Under the pieces are notes generated by a model. The model did not search any database. It saw only the letters and a list, made by a program, of their open reading frames with translations, and was not told the origin of the DNA. Shown one piece after another: positions 33,897 through 45,086 of a stretch of DNA of 64,000 bases. Source of the DNA: Pseudoneurospora amorphoporcata (Eukaryota > Ascomycota > Sordariomycetes > Sordariales > Sordariaceae); assembly GCA_033297205.1 (NCBI GenBank), contig MU859247.1, positions 1 through 64,000 of the forward strand, written 5' to 3'. The stretch's first letter is position 1. Each line of letters opens with the position of its first letter. The position numbers were made by a program, and so were the translations under genes.

Positions 33897-35162
33897 CTAC
33901 TCATCAGCGACATCACCAGTAGCAAATAGCTCCAAGTGCACCTTACTCCTCTCCACCCCGAGACCAACCAACACCTTCCTGATTTCCACCATAAAAGTTT
34001 CCGGTCCACAAATGTAGTAATCCGTCCTCTTATCCGCCAAATGCAGATCCCGCGCGCCATCCAACTTGCTCAAGTCCATCCTCGTGTCCGCAAAGTCATA
34101 ATGCACACCGGCCTGATCCGTGCCGGCCACTGTCCTCAAAAACACATGGGCTGACACCTGCTCGGGGTTCTCTTTGACGATGCGCCTGACCTCCTCACCG
34201 AACGGCTGCGTCGAACTTGACCTGCTCGCATGGATCCACGATACCGGTCTCCTCTTCACGTCGCCTTGCACCAAGCTTTTGAGGATAGCCATCAACGGAG
34301 TAGCGCCCACCCCAACCGAGATCAACACAACGGGTACCCCCTCCTTGCTCGCATCCGCGGGATCGACGTAGAACTCGCCCTGGGGGTGGCTAACCTCCAC
34401 CTCCCCGCCCTCTTGCATACCATGGAGAAAGTTGGAAATCAATCCCGGCACACCAGCCTCCCCTTCCGCTCCTTCCTCCCTCTTGACACTAATCCGATAC
34501 TCCTCCATCCCTTCCTGCCTCGGCGCCTCGCTCAAGCTATACTGCCTACTCTGCAAATGCCCCAACTTTGGAACGAGCACTTGCACAGAGACATACTGAC
34601 CAGGCAGATACGTGGGCAAGGTTTCCCCATCCACCGGCTTCAAGTAAAAGCTCGAAATGTTCTGACTCTCCTCCACCTTCCTTGCAATCCTGAACTTCCT
34701 CCACCCCTTCCAATGATCCTTCTTTTCGTTCTCCTCATACATCTTCCCCTCGGTTCCAATAAACACATCCGCCAGCACTCCATACGCTGCCGTCCAAGCA
34801 TCTACAATATCGGGAGTAGCCGCATCGCCAAGAACCTGCCCGATGGCTTGGATCAGGTATTGGCCGACGATGGCATACTGCGCCGGCTCGACTTGGAGAG
34901 ACACATGCTTGTGCGCGATGCGGGCGACGGCGTGCGACAAAGCGGCGAGGTTGTCGATGTAGGTGGCGTAGGCGAGGACGGCGCGGGCGAGGGCGCGCGG
35001 TTGGGCGCCGGTGGATTGGGAGGTCAAGCTGAAGATGTTTTTGAGGGAGGGATTCTCGGTGATGAGGTTGTGGTAGAAGACGGTAGTGATGGCTTCACCG
35101 TGTTGTTTGAGGACGGGGGCGGTGGATTTGACGATGGATATTTGGGCGTCTGTGAGGGTCAT
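33897..35162 (-). CDS. Flavohemoglobin (nitric oxide dioxygenase)
   Basis: Intronless, 421 residues from the ATG at 35162. The globin domain (about 1-140) begins MTLTDAQISIVKSTAPVLK, has the distal block SLTSQSTGAQPRALARAV and the proximal heme His within IAHKHVSLQVEPAQY. A ferredoxin-reductase FAD domain follows (YLPGQYVSVQV, LQSRQYSLSEAP, the RQYS flavin motif), then an NAD domain with SVGVGATPLMAILKSL and YYICGPETFMVEI. It converts NO plus O2 to nitrate using NADPH, so it detoxifies nitric oxide. The frame is open for 37 further codons upstream with another ATG at 35273. That longer form could add an N-terminal targeting peptide, but it has few basic residues, so the shorter start, which matches the family N-terminus, is preferred. 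Confidence 0.95.
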   Translation of the reverse strand: MTLTDAQISIVKSTAPVLKQHGEAITTVFYHNLITENPSLKNIFSLTSQSTGAQPRALARAVLAYATYIDNLAALSHAVARIAHKHVSLQVEPAQYAIVGQYLIQAIGQVLGDAATPDIVDAWTAAYGVLADVFIGTEGKMYEENEKKDHWKGWRKFRIARKVEESQNISSFYLKPVDGETLPTYLPGQYVSVQVLVPKLGHLQSRQYSLSEAPRQEGMEEYRISVKREEGAEGEAGVPGLISNFLHGMQEGGEVEVSHPQGEFYVDPADASKEGVPVVLISVGVGATPLMAILKSLVQGDVKRRPVSWIHASRSSSTQPFGEEVRRIVKENPEQVSAHVFLRTVAGTDQAGVHYDFADTRMDLSKLDGARDLHLADKRTDYYICGPETFMVEIRKVLVGLGVERSKVHLELFATGDVADE

Positions 35163-38100
35163 TGCGACTTGATGATGTGCCTTGGAGGCTAGGTACTGAT
35201 ATGGGAAAAGTGTCGGTGTTGCTAGGGCTTGAACTCGAGGCTGAGGGTGTTGGCCTGAAGTTGGAACTGGCAAGCGTTGTTATGATGTGTCCGGGCGCTT
35301 GCCCGAGTATTTATCATGGCTCTTGACTCTTAACCCTTTCCATCATGATGTTCTTGGTCTCGGTGCAACGGGCGGTTCCTGGCGCCAGGTGATCGAGGGT
35401 TTCCACTTGGAGCCCCGAATGTCCACCACCGACACTCTGCCACCCCCGGAGTTCTTGGAGCCTACACGGCGGGGGGGTGGGACCACGTGACACGCCGTAC
35501 GATCGGGGATACAATCCTGTCATGTCAATCATGGACAGGTGTGGCAACGAGAGGAGAAAATCAAGGGAAAATCTGTCTTTCTCCGTGGACTGCCGCGGAT
35601 ATATGCGCAGAGTCGGATACTGTTACAATCAGGACTATTTTCAGTCCCGGAAACGTCGGAGGTAATACGGTCACTAAGCGAAACAAAAAAAAGAAATCGG
35701 TCATCGAGTGGTCCAACTCACAAACCTGTAAAAAGGTGGGTGAAGGGGTTGATGACTGTCCCTGGAATTTGATCAGCTCACAATTGATAATGGCATGGTA
35801 CGAGTCAGCCCAGAAGGCTCAAGAAGCTGAAAAGCGACCCTTACACCCGGGAACACCCATCAGCATTCTGCGATCGATAGTCGAGGGTCGAGACTTGTCG
35901 CTGTTGTTCGTAGGTTGTCCCAGGAGCGATTTTGCGGGATTAGGAAGGACCCGTGGACCCATCAGCGGTTGATGTTTCTCCGCGGCGGGATCCCCCGTAC
36001 GCGCTCCAGGCACGGCGCATCGGCGCCAGGTGCTCCCTACATAGCTAGCGCCTCGTGAGTCCGTGACGGCAACAAATCGACGAATCGGAATCGCCAGCAA
36101 CGGATTGGTCAGTTCATCCAATGGTTCTTTTTCTTGCGTTTCTGGGATCATCCCGTCGGCAACTCCCTCAGTTTTGAAAATCCGAGGAAAGAGATAAAGA
36201 CAGTTGCAGGTGAGTGTCGTTGTGAAGGATCGCACAGCCGCCATGATCAGGAACCGAAGGCGGTATGCAGGGCAAACAGCGAGTTCCGTCAGTTGTCAGT
36301 GCGATGTATGTACTCAGATACTAAGGGTTAGGGTTGGTTTGCGCCTTGTCCCGTCCTCCTGGTAACGACTGGCGCAAGTGGCTGTCGTGGCTGGCTTGGC
36401 ATCACTCAATCTCAACATCACTCTTTCCGCCTGCCGTGATGCATGGTGCTTCCTTCCTTCCATGTTCTACTGATTGCGCGGATTGCGCGCTGTCATTCCT
36501 TCTTGCTCAATTAATTCGGCCGAAACTCAATTTAAGGCAATTCGCAAGAGCGTCCTGACGACCGAAGGGACTTCTCATACCGCGGCGGTTGCGTGCTTGC
36601 TTGGTGCTTGCTTCCTGCCATTCTCTTGCAAGCGTTTGACGATTCGTAATGGAGATACATGGTAATCACAATACGGAAGGAGTGAGTACATTCTGTAAAG
36701 GACCGATTGCCCATCATGATATTCTCTAGAAAATACTCCGAGAAAAAAGCGAAGGAAAAGGACGGATACTACGGCCAATTCCATTACGTTCGTTGCCAAG
36801 TCCTGCAGTCTACGACATGGATGGCACGCTGTTGGCCTATGTCTTTGTCCAAAAAAAAAAAAAACCCTCATCATCTGCCCTGTCCGAAAATCAGGCTCGA
36901 GGTCGGAAGGGGTGGGAGTTGGAAGGGAGGAAGGGTGGGATGTCAGATTATAAGGCAGGAGTCACTGCTGGACTTGGGAGGAACACGGGAATGATACCTA
37001 TGAGATGGGCGACTGTCAGTTGGGAGAGGCAGGCACGTCACGAGCTATGGGCAAATGCGGGCATGCAGGAAGACAGGAACATTGTGTCGTGCTTCGGCCC
37101 TTCCCTTCGTTTAGTGCTCATTTGCCAGCGTCAAAGGCTGCCCGGACGTCAGCAGTTATGATGAGCTATTTCCTTTGACCGCCCTATTTTGTCTAGGGGT
37201 ACTGATGAGCTTGGATATGGCAAGTGAGATGTAATCAGGTGAGATTAGCAAGTCCCTGCAAAGCTGCAAGTCCGTTCAACTGACGAGTGTCTAAGCAGAC
37301 GGGAGTTCCCCCTCGACTGCGAACTCCAGGTCATTCAAGACACACCTCTACTTCCTCCACAGGTAGCTCCCATGAGTGTCCCTAACGCAGTTTCTTACTG
37401 ACACGTTTACAGACGACCATGTCCAGATGGAGATCAAGCTTCCCAAAGACCTCGGTCTCGTTGATCAACCGACCGTGTTTGACTGCCAAGTCGCTTGGAC
37501 CTGAAGGTTGGGAAGGACATGATGCTGGACCGATTCAGTACCTAAGACACAAACACAACCCTTCCTTGGAGACGTTTGCTGGGGAAGCTATGACAAACCT
37601 CAAGAGTAGCAACATTATTGCTCAGGAGCAACATGCCATGATACAAGGGACAAACGCGATGGAATTTGGAGCAGCAAAGTTCGGCCCACGCCGGATTGCT
37701 GTGCACTTCCTCAGGAAATTGGCCGCTAAGAACGAGTCGCAAATGAAGCGTGTCTGCTTGGGAAGTTGGCATTTCAGATGGAAGCAGCAGCATCTCCCGC
37801 TACCTATCGGCGCTCTTGCATGGAATGTTTGAGCTTGTTTGCGCGCTCTTCATGATTGTCGATGCAACGGACGCTCCGCCTTCGTCGTGTCCATCACACT
37901 TGATGGTCGTGGAAAACAGAAAGTAGGCCAAATCAAGCCAAAGGGATGAGAGCACATCAGGTCAAGAATGGTTGGCGTGGAGGATCTGCTCTGCCCTTGA
38001 CTTCACTTTGCTTCCAGTCAATGTGGAAGGACGCGACGGAGCTCCGGAATAGCAGCCGTCGACCTGTCATGAGAGCCCTCGGATGAGTATAAGAAGTCCT

Positions 38101-38315
38101 CCATTCTCCCCGTTTCGCACCACCCGCTTGAATCACAATTTACCAGCAGCTTTTTTCCATCATCCTATTTGTGCACATACTTGGCATCTTTTGGTATTTT
38201 TACATATCTTTTGTCTTCTCTTGTCTGGCTTTTGACGGAGCTCGGCATATCAGCGTACAACATACTCCTTTTTTCTTCCGCATTCACTCCACACGGCATC
38301 TCCCATTACACTGCA
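35163..38315. other. Intergenic region, 3.2 kb
   Basis: It separates the flavohemoglobin gene (minus) from the 38.3-kb gene (plus), so both promoters lie here. It has a telomere-like TAAGGGTTAGGGTT at about 36323-36336, an A-run at about 36851-36864 and a coding-like pocket at 37.2-37.8 kb described separately. Nothing else is recognised. Confidence 0.5.
37419..37832 (+). CDS. Possible exon of an unrecognised small gene
   Basis: An open frame of 137 codons follows a plausible intron. Upstream, 37240-37355 is open in one frame and ends CCACAG before a GTAGCT donor; the acceptor GTTTACAG lies just before 37418 after a TACTGAC branch-like site. Joining at phase 0 gives one continuous protein of about 175 residues, but no initiating ATG was found in the upstream piece. 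No family features, signal peptide or membrane segments are seen. A different frame just after the acceptor also reads like protein for about 30 residues, so the case is weak. Confidence 0.2.
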   Translation: MSRWRSSFPKTSVSLINRPCLTAKSLGPEGWEGHDAGPIQYLRHKHNPSLETFAGEAMTNLKSSNIIAQEQHAMIQGTNAMEFGAAKFGPRRIAVHFLRKLAAKNESQMKRVCLGSWHFRWKQQHLPLPIGALAWNV

Positions 38316-40546
38316 ATGCCGCCAACCTTCTCATTTCGCGACTCTCTTGATGAACCGCCTCACATCACCCTTGGGAGAAAGGCTTGGCAATGGTACACGA
38401 CCGAAAAGTCCAAAGACAAGACCACAGAACGAGACCTTTGGAGGTGGTAAGCCGACCCTCTTTTATTCTCAGATGGCTTGGTTTATCTATCTGTTCCCGA
38501 AGCTGACCCTTTGCTTTCAACAGGATCATAGACGAGATCGGTCCTGGTCGTGAGCACAAAGATGTTGATCTGAAGCAGAGGGAACAAGCGAATTGGAAGT
38601 GTCCCATCAGTTACCCGCCCGGGTCCAAGGGCTACAAGTTTATGCAGCAACACATCGCCTTCCAATTTGATGAGTGGTTCATCAACAAGGAGCGCTGGAA
38701 GGTTCCCGCCATTTCATCGCCAGAGGCAGAACCGCTCTCTGTTCAAATCCGCAGGTCGATCTCCAACGTCTTGAAAGGCGGTTCGTGGATTATGGACGAC
38801 AATGGTGACTCTGCCCGCTCCACTGCTTCCCAGGAGGTTACACCAGAACCCTGCACCGGCTCCGAACATTTCATTCGTACCTCGTTATACCCAGCCTGGA
38901 AGGCTGTTTGCGACTTTCACAAACGGGATCCGGCCACTGTTTTCTGCTTCGACCTGCCATACAATTACTCCAACCTGGCTTTTGAGATTGCCGATGCCAT
39001 GGCCAGCTGCCAATGCCCACAGACAAAGTTTCGCTTGGTACTGGACAGCTCCAAGTACACCGACCAACAAATTATGGAACTCATGACGACTGACCGGTCA
39101 CTGGCAGGGGACAAGGAGTTGATTGTAGAAGTTACTGATGGAAGTGTTGAGGCTCGGACCACTCTCATTCAGCAAGTTGGCGATTCGGTATTGATTGTTG
39201 ATGGAACCAGCAACTCCTGCATCTTGCAAGGTATTCGCGACCCTGTTCTCCACTTCTCTCTTACTGGGAAGAAGGGTGACGCGCCCAAACCGTGGGGAAT
39301 CTTGAAGTTCATCGTGAATTGGGAGGACAGAGGCTTCTACGAACGCGCCCTCGAAGCGACCAGTGCCATACCAAAGGTGTCAGCTCGCATGCCATCCAAA
39401 CCTACCGCAACTCCGTCGTTTTCCGTGTATCGCGACCTGTCCGAGCTCAAGCCGAAACAAAGCTTTCAAATTCCTCTACGGCCTTCACCAACCAACGAAC
39501 CGGAATCACAATCGATGCCTGTCAAGTCGGTTCATTCTGATACCTCGGATGGCGGTGCCTACGATGATGACCGCTTCAGGTTCTTGTTGGCCTTATGGCT
39601 TGAAAGGAAGCGCCCGATCGATGACATTGTGCGAGACTACTTTCCAGAGTTTGAACTAGAGCCTAGTTATTGCCTGCCGGAGGAAGCGAGATTAGACTTG
39701 ATGGAGACATTACTGGATGAAGATTTGAGTGATGTCTTTGAAATTCTCGAGGACTTTTATTCGGGCTCGCAATTTATCTACAGCCAACTCGATCTTGATG
39801 ACCGATGGAACGAGGTCAGAGAACGCATAAAGGGCCTTCAACGGCTAAAATTTGAAGGCGGCTTAAAGGGTGGAATGAGAGGTTCCGGCTCTGCCACATC
39901 CACGCCCCAACAATCTTGCAACACGCAAACTTCCTTAGCGTGGGATGACCCAGAGCTCATTCGCAGCGAAGATTTGGTGGATCCATTGGAACAAGGCGGC
40001 GTATTACTTGAGAACCACTTCGACCGGCGATTTCCAGATCTGTTCATCGATCTGGTATATGATGTTCGGTATCGGTGGATGGATCCTGGATTCGGTCAGA
40101 TATTCAATCCCACTCTATACTTTTACAAGCATGGGCCTACTGGATCGAGGGACGATCTGGCCAGCTCCATGCCACGCTTCAAACATCCTTCCTTTGATGT
40201 TGGAAGAAGGCATTTGCATGATTTGAAGCTATTGGAAACAACCAAACCTGTTTCAACCACAGCTGACAACGGACCTACCCTTTCCTCGCCCTCGATATTT
40301 GGGCCTGACCGTTCTTCGAGAGTTCACACACCCTCAAAGACCTCGTCTTTTGAGTCACAGCCCCTTAGCCCGGGCTGGGTGCCTTTTGGGCACAAGATAG
40401 CATGGTCGGCTCCGGTTCTTGACCACAACCAGACATCCACTCCTGTCGACACAGCAGCGAAAACCGAGGAGGAACCCCCGTGTTCCAGTGCAACTATAGT
40501 TTCAAAGACCTCCGGCCAGGCACAAGTCTCATCCCCAAACTGCTAA
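38316..40546 (+). CDS. Unrecognised 717-residue fungal protein
   Basis: Two exons, 38316-38446 and 38524-40546; the 77-nt intron has a GTAAGC donor and CAACAG acceptor in phase 2. The N-terminal 200 residues are rich in Trp and Lys (AWQWYTTEKS, FDEWFINKERWKVP) and probably folded. Residues of about 110-300 look like an alpha/beta domain (FCFDLPYNYSNLAFEIADAM, RLVLDSSKYTDQQIMELM, DSVLIVDGTSNSCILQGI). A Ser/Pro linker leads to an acidic helical segment (about 360-470: FRFLLALWLERKRPIDDIV, LMETLLDEDLSDVFEILEDF). The final 120 residues are Ser/Thr/Pro-rich and likely disordered. It has no signal peptide or membrane span. No known family is recognised. The stop at 40546 is followed at once by another coding-like frame, so the real gene may continue (see 40644-41562). 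Confidence 0.8.
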
Positions 40547-40643
40547 CTCCTTAAAGTCTGCCCAGGCCCCTCGCAACTCACAACTCGCCAACGCCAACAC
40601 CTCGCTGCTTCTGTCATACAAGAGCCAACCCCCCATCCGTTCG

Positions 40644-41562
40644 ATGAGTCCTCCGCCCGGGATTCGATTGTTGCGGCCTAGGCAGCATGAGCCCAGGGAG
40701 CCGCGGCAGGCGGAGGAACAGCAGCGTTCTCTCCCAGCGGGGAGTCGTACGACAACCAACAGCCGTGGAGTCCTTACGGTCACGCCGACACTGCCCCGGG
40801 GTTGCCGTCGTGGTAATCCGTTTGACGAAACTCCCGTCGTCAGCGGTCTGGGGGGGAGGCTTCAAGCGTCCCGTAATGGAGTCAGTGCCGCTGGTCGAGA
40901 GGTGGAAGCGCCTGGAGGAGCAGAAGAAACAGGTGAAGGAGCAGCAGAAGCAGCAGCTGTTATCAACCAGAACGAGTCGCATCCGGACCTTGTATACTTT
41001 AAACGAAACGACAGAAACAAAACCTGGCTCAATGCCATCTCTTCTGATCAACACCTCGCTGTTGAAGCTGCAAATGGAGGTCACAAAAACCCCACATCAT
41101 CAACCACTTGTCAACCATTTTCCAGACACGAGCTCTTAAATATAGCGCTGTGTTTAGTTTCTGCCCCGGTCAAAGAGGGCAGCGAAACTGAACCCGATGG
41201 CAGATGGGGCATAGATATACCTGGAGGAGGATGGGGATTGGTTTTGCGAAGTTCCGTTGGTGAACGGGAGGAGTGGCAGATTTTCGTGCCTGTTTCTTTC
41301 TTGCAAGACCGTGGCATTCGTTAGTGAGTACACCCAATCATCGTTCCTATTCATATCACCAAAAGCAGTCTAATATCCGTTAACAGATGGCCACAACCAC
41401 CGCTTCAGGCCAAGAAGCTCCTCGGCTAAGTGGCCGGTCTTTGTTGTCTGGACTGACACCCTTCGTTCACTCCATCTGGAGAACTACTTGCCTGTGGATT
41501 TTCACACGAAGATTGTGAAAGCGGTTTTGAATAACCGCAGCCGACTCAGTACAGAGCGATAA
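40644..41562 (+). CDS. Unrecognised protein, possibly the 3' part of the 38.3-kb gene
   Basis: Two exons, 40644-41319 and 41387-41562, with a GTTAGT donor and TTAACAG acceptor in phase 1, give 283 residues if the ATG at 40644 is used. The frame is also open and protein-like for about 48 codons upstream (from 40500), including residues SQLANANTSLLLSYKSQPP, and the preceding stop region contains a perfect CTGCTAAC branch site and acceptors AAAG/CCCAG. These hint that an intron joins it to the preceding gene, although no good donor in phase was found. The N-terminal half is Arg/Pro/Gly-rich. The C-terminal half looks folded (DGRWGIDIPGGGWGLVLRSS, EEWQIFVPVSFLQDRGI, and after the intron WPVFVVWTDTLRSLHLENYL). 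No family is recognised. A second frame across 40870-41139 reads as a Lys/Gln coiled coil, so the frame choice is not certain. Confidence 0.45.
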
Positions 41563-41832
41563 CTTACGAGACGCTCCATACCATCCCATCCAAACCTATT
41601 TGGCTATCCGTGTCCCGTCTGGCCTCGTGTGGAACGGTTCTGAGGCCATCGACCTTCGCCATTCACGCCGGTTTAACCCACCCCACCCCATATTTAGATA
41701 ACCATCGCTCTGGACGAATTCAACTAACCAACAATTTATCTGGTGAATTTTCTCTGCGTGCTCGGCTTGCATACAATCCTACCACTTGCCAACGTCACAG
41801 AAAAACATTTTAGTCTGCAATTTCAATCAGCA

Positions 41833-43728
41833 ATGGCTCGTATCAAGCAGGACAGTCAGAACGGGCATCACGCCCACGCCTCGCAAAGTGGTTCTGGGCA
41901 AACCGGGCCGTGCGAGAGCGGCCCTCGCCCGTCGCTGTCGATGGCAACCTCGCGGAGGTGAGGATTGTTGAGCCAGATGCCTCAACGGAGACCAAGCTAT
42001 ATCCTGTAGCTCCTCAACTAGAGGCTTCTGACCCTACCCAGTCTGAGCTACCCAAGCCAGTACCTTAGTTTAGATCCCCAACTTCAGCAAAGAGCACTGG
42101 GAAGGAATGGCCCAGGCCGCTCGGCAAAAGAAGGAACAGGTGTTACCGCAGGTCGGCCACGAGCAACATGCGATACGGTCGCCAATTTACCCTCCTCATC
42201 CTGAGGGTCAAGTGGCATTTCAAGGCTCGGGCATCCAGCCACAGCACAAGCCCCAGCAGCGTCCAATGGCTTTTCCATCCCCGGCCGGGAGCACTGATCC
42301 ATTCACATCGGGGATGGTTTTCAGTGGGACCTGCCCACGCTCATTAAGCACCGGGAGAAGAAGTTCAGCCTCGGGACTCTCGCGCGGGACTGGGAATCTG
42401 ACGGTTGTACCGCGCCCTCCTTGATTACTTCAATTCCTCCCCGCTCTCCGTCAGGTCCGTCTGGGCGTCATCAACATTACAACTCGCACCTCCTGTCCCA
42501 CCCCGCCCGAGTTTTGGGGCCTGAATTGTGACTCATCTTTAAAGGATTGGGGATGGGTCTCAGGTTCTTGGATCAAGGCCTCTGAGAAGAGTACAGATGA
42601 GCTTTATGACCCCGATACTCATGCCAATCCGCTGCCTCCGACCCTTCAACTGGAGGAGGAGGTTTTCGAGCCGACGCTGTCGCGTCTACCTTTCCTAAGG
42701 CTCTGGATCTTCACAATGGCCATGAACATTTGTCCCTGCTCGTTAACATCCGCTGAAGCGGCATATATCAAGCACACAATCACTCGAAAGTGGGTATGGC
42801 TCACCAGTGCAAGCTGCTCAGCGATTGAGGACAGGCGATGGCACCACCCAGAGCACCCCAAGTCCGAGCCCCATTCCTATCTGTTTCAGCAGGGTCATTT
42901 CGACCCAGGACGCTCTCGGGGATTTCTTCCAAACGAAGAGGGAGACTTGCATACCTTAGTTATTCCATCATAACGGGCAAGCGGTTCACAGAGGACCAGA
43001 GAGTCACGACCTTGGTTCAAATGAACCAGCCTGTCCGTCTACAAACAACTACCTACAAATCCACACTGGGACTTAACTTCATCAGGAATCTTTCCTTCCC
43101 TCCGATACCTAATTTAGAAGACAACCACGGTTCTACCGTCTCTCTCTGACTTCACTTTACTCGATCGGACGCCATCTTCCCCAGATGAGTACAGTGTGAG
43201 AGAAACCACCACCTACGCTGCCCTGGTCTTCTGTCCTTTGATTTAGTTTCGCAACAAAATATCTTTCTCTTACCTACTTCCACCTGCACATTCACGCTAC
43301 TCGACGCCCTTTGCCCCTGGGCACAATGGGAAGCATCTCGAGCCTGCTGGGTTTTGGTACACCGGAAAGAGTCATCGTCAGCTGCCACAGCCTACCGATA
43401 TCATAATTACCTACTCCAGCGAAGTCCCAATGGCTCTGACAAATGGAAATGGCGGAAAGGAACATACTCCCAAGGTCATGATCGCCAGGTCTCTGGTGTC
43501 TCCAGGATTGCTTAGGGGGATATTATCTTCCTGGTATTGGACGTTGGAGCTACGGACGACGAGGCAACCAGACCGATTAAGGATAAGTTACCCGAAGTAG
43601 GCTACTCCATATACGAAGCACGTTCCTCCGCGCCCTTGAAGCGGTATGTATTAAGGGGATCGGATTCATTATACGGTCGCTCACAAGTGGGCATGGCTGA
43701 CCGCTATAAACTGAGGATTTCGAACTAG
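41833..43728 (+). pseudogene. Frame-broken coding tract, unrecognised
   Basis: No single frame covers this region, but successive segments on the plus strand read as ordinary protein in changing frames. They include about 41890-42068 (AVDGNLAEVRIVEPDA), 42075-42310 (IPNFSKEHWEGMAQAARQKK), 42310-42440 (FQWDLPTLIKHREKKFSLGT), 42453-42680 (EFWGLNCDSSLKDWGWVSG), 42660-42755 (TFPKALDLHNGHEHLSLLV), 42975-43147 and 43315-43728 (DIIITYSSEVPMAL, then in another frame DIIFLVLDVGATDDEATRP). The frame changes mostly lack usable GT-AG introns between them. This fits a decayed gene with several indels and stops, although undetected introns are possible for some joins. The tract lies directly downstream of, and in the same direction as, the 40.6-kb gene. 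Confidence 0.5.
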
Positions 43729-43946
43729 GTATGGAGTAGTAGCGAATTTTGAATTAGCTAGATATCTGGATTCTTGATGATTTTTGTCATGTTTTTCCAT
43801 TAGCTTTGTCATTTAACATGTCGCCAATCGGACCCGATCTATTCACTATTATCACAGACACACCATAAGCCTCAACGAACCAAAACGATAAACAGATGAA
43901 ACAGGCGAATCGGATATATTGAAAATCATCATATCAGACAATGGAC

Positions 43947-45086
43947 CTACACAGACATCTCCATAGCAATAGTCTTGTGTGGTTCGTACCCCTTGATCAC
44001 AAAATCTTCCGCCTTCCAGCCATCAATACTGCCTCCCCTCTGCCTCCTAATCTCCAGCGTCGGGAACTCCCTCGGCTCGCGCTCCAGCTGCGTCTTAAGC
44101 GCGTCCACATGGTTGAGATAGACATGCGCATCGCCCATGACATGAGTCAAGCTCCCCGGCACCAAATCGCACACGTGCGCGAGCATGTGCGTCAACAACG
44201 CGTAGCTGGCAATGTTAAAGGGCACGCCCAGTCCCATATCGCACGACCGCTGATACAACTGGCAGTGTAAATGCCCCCTTGGCTTCTGCTTCTGTGCCTC
44301 GTCCCCCTCCTTTGAGCTCTGTGCCCGTGTCCTCGACCCCGGATACGAAACATAAAACTGCGCAAACATGTGACAAGGTGGCAGCACCATCTGGCTCATA
44401 TCCTTCGGGTTCCAAGCACTCAGGATCAATCGCCTATCATACGGGTTCTTGCGCAAAGTGTCGATGATGCGCTGCAGCTGGTCCACGCCCTGGCCCGTGT
44501 AATCGGTGTCGCAATCGACGTACTCGGCGCCGAAGTGTCGCCATTGGAAACCGTACACGGGACCGAGGTCGCCCTCTTTGCGGTGCAAGAGGCCGAGCAT
44601 GTCGAGGAAGGCGCGCGAGCCGTTGCCGTCCCAGATTTTGACGCCCTGGGAGGAGAGAGTGGTGGAGGAGGTGGAGGCGGAGATGAACCAGAGGAGCTCG
44701 AGGAGGACGGCTTTGGTGAAGACGCGCTTGGTCGTCAAGAGGGGGAGGATCGATTCGAATGAGTAGGTGGGGGAGGATGGGTCCTCTGTGGGGGAGGAGG
44801 GGCGGGAGAGGGCGAATTTCAGGGGGGTCGGGGCGAAGATGGAGTAGGTGCCTGTTCCTGTTCTGTTGAGGGCGGGAGGGGGTGGTTAGCTTGGACTGGA
44901 AGTGGGAGATGGGAGGTTGTGTTAAAGACGAGGATTGAAGGGGAGGACGGCGTACCGGTCTTCACGGAGTTCGCCTTCATCGAGAATTTGGCGGACGAGA
45001 TCGAGGTATTGGAATTCTTCGTGACGCTTTGGTGGGTTGGTGGGAGAGGCGGTTTGCGCAGCGGGTTCGGATTTGGTGACTGTCAT
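43947..45086 (-). CDS. Thymidylate synthase
   Basis: Two exons, 45086-44956 and 44862-43947, give 348 residues; the 93-nt intron has a GTACGC donor and CAACAG acceptor in phase 2. It makes dTMP from dUMP with methylenetetrahydrofolate. Motifs in order: EFQYLDLVRQILDEGELREDR, RTGTGTYSIF formed over the intron, FPLLTTKRVF-type block (ILPLLTTKRVFTKAV), ELLWFISAST, GDLGPVYGFQWRHFGAEY, DRRLILSAWNP, the catalytic Cys in LPPCHMFAQFYV, CQLYQRSCDMGLGVPFNIASYALL and GDAHVYLNHVDAL. Two insertions make it longer than the usual roughly 300 residues: a Ser/Pro stretch after FALSRP, and a Lys/Gln/Glu-rich loop of about 20 residues between YVSYPG and HLHCQLYQRS. Both are at surface loops and do not touch the active site. 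Confidence 0.96.
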
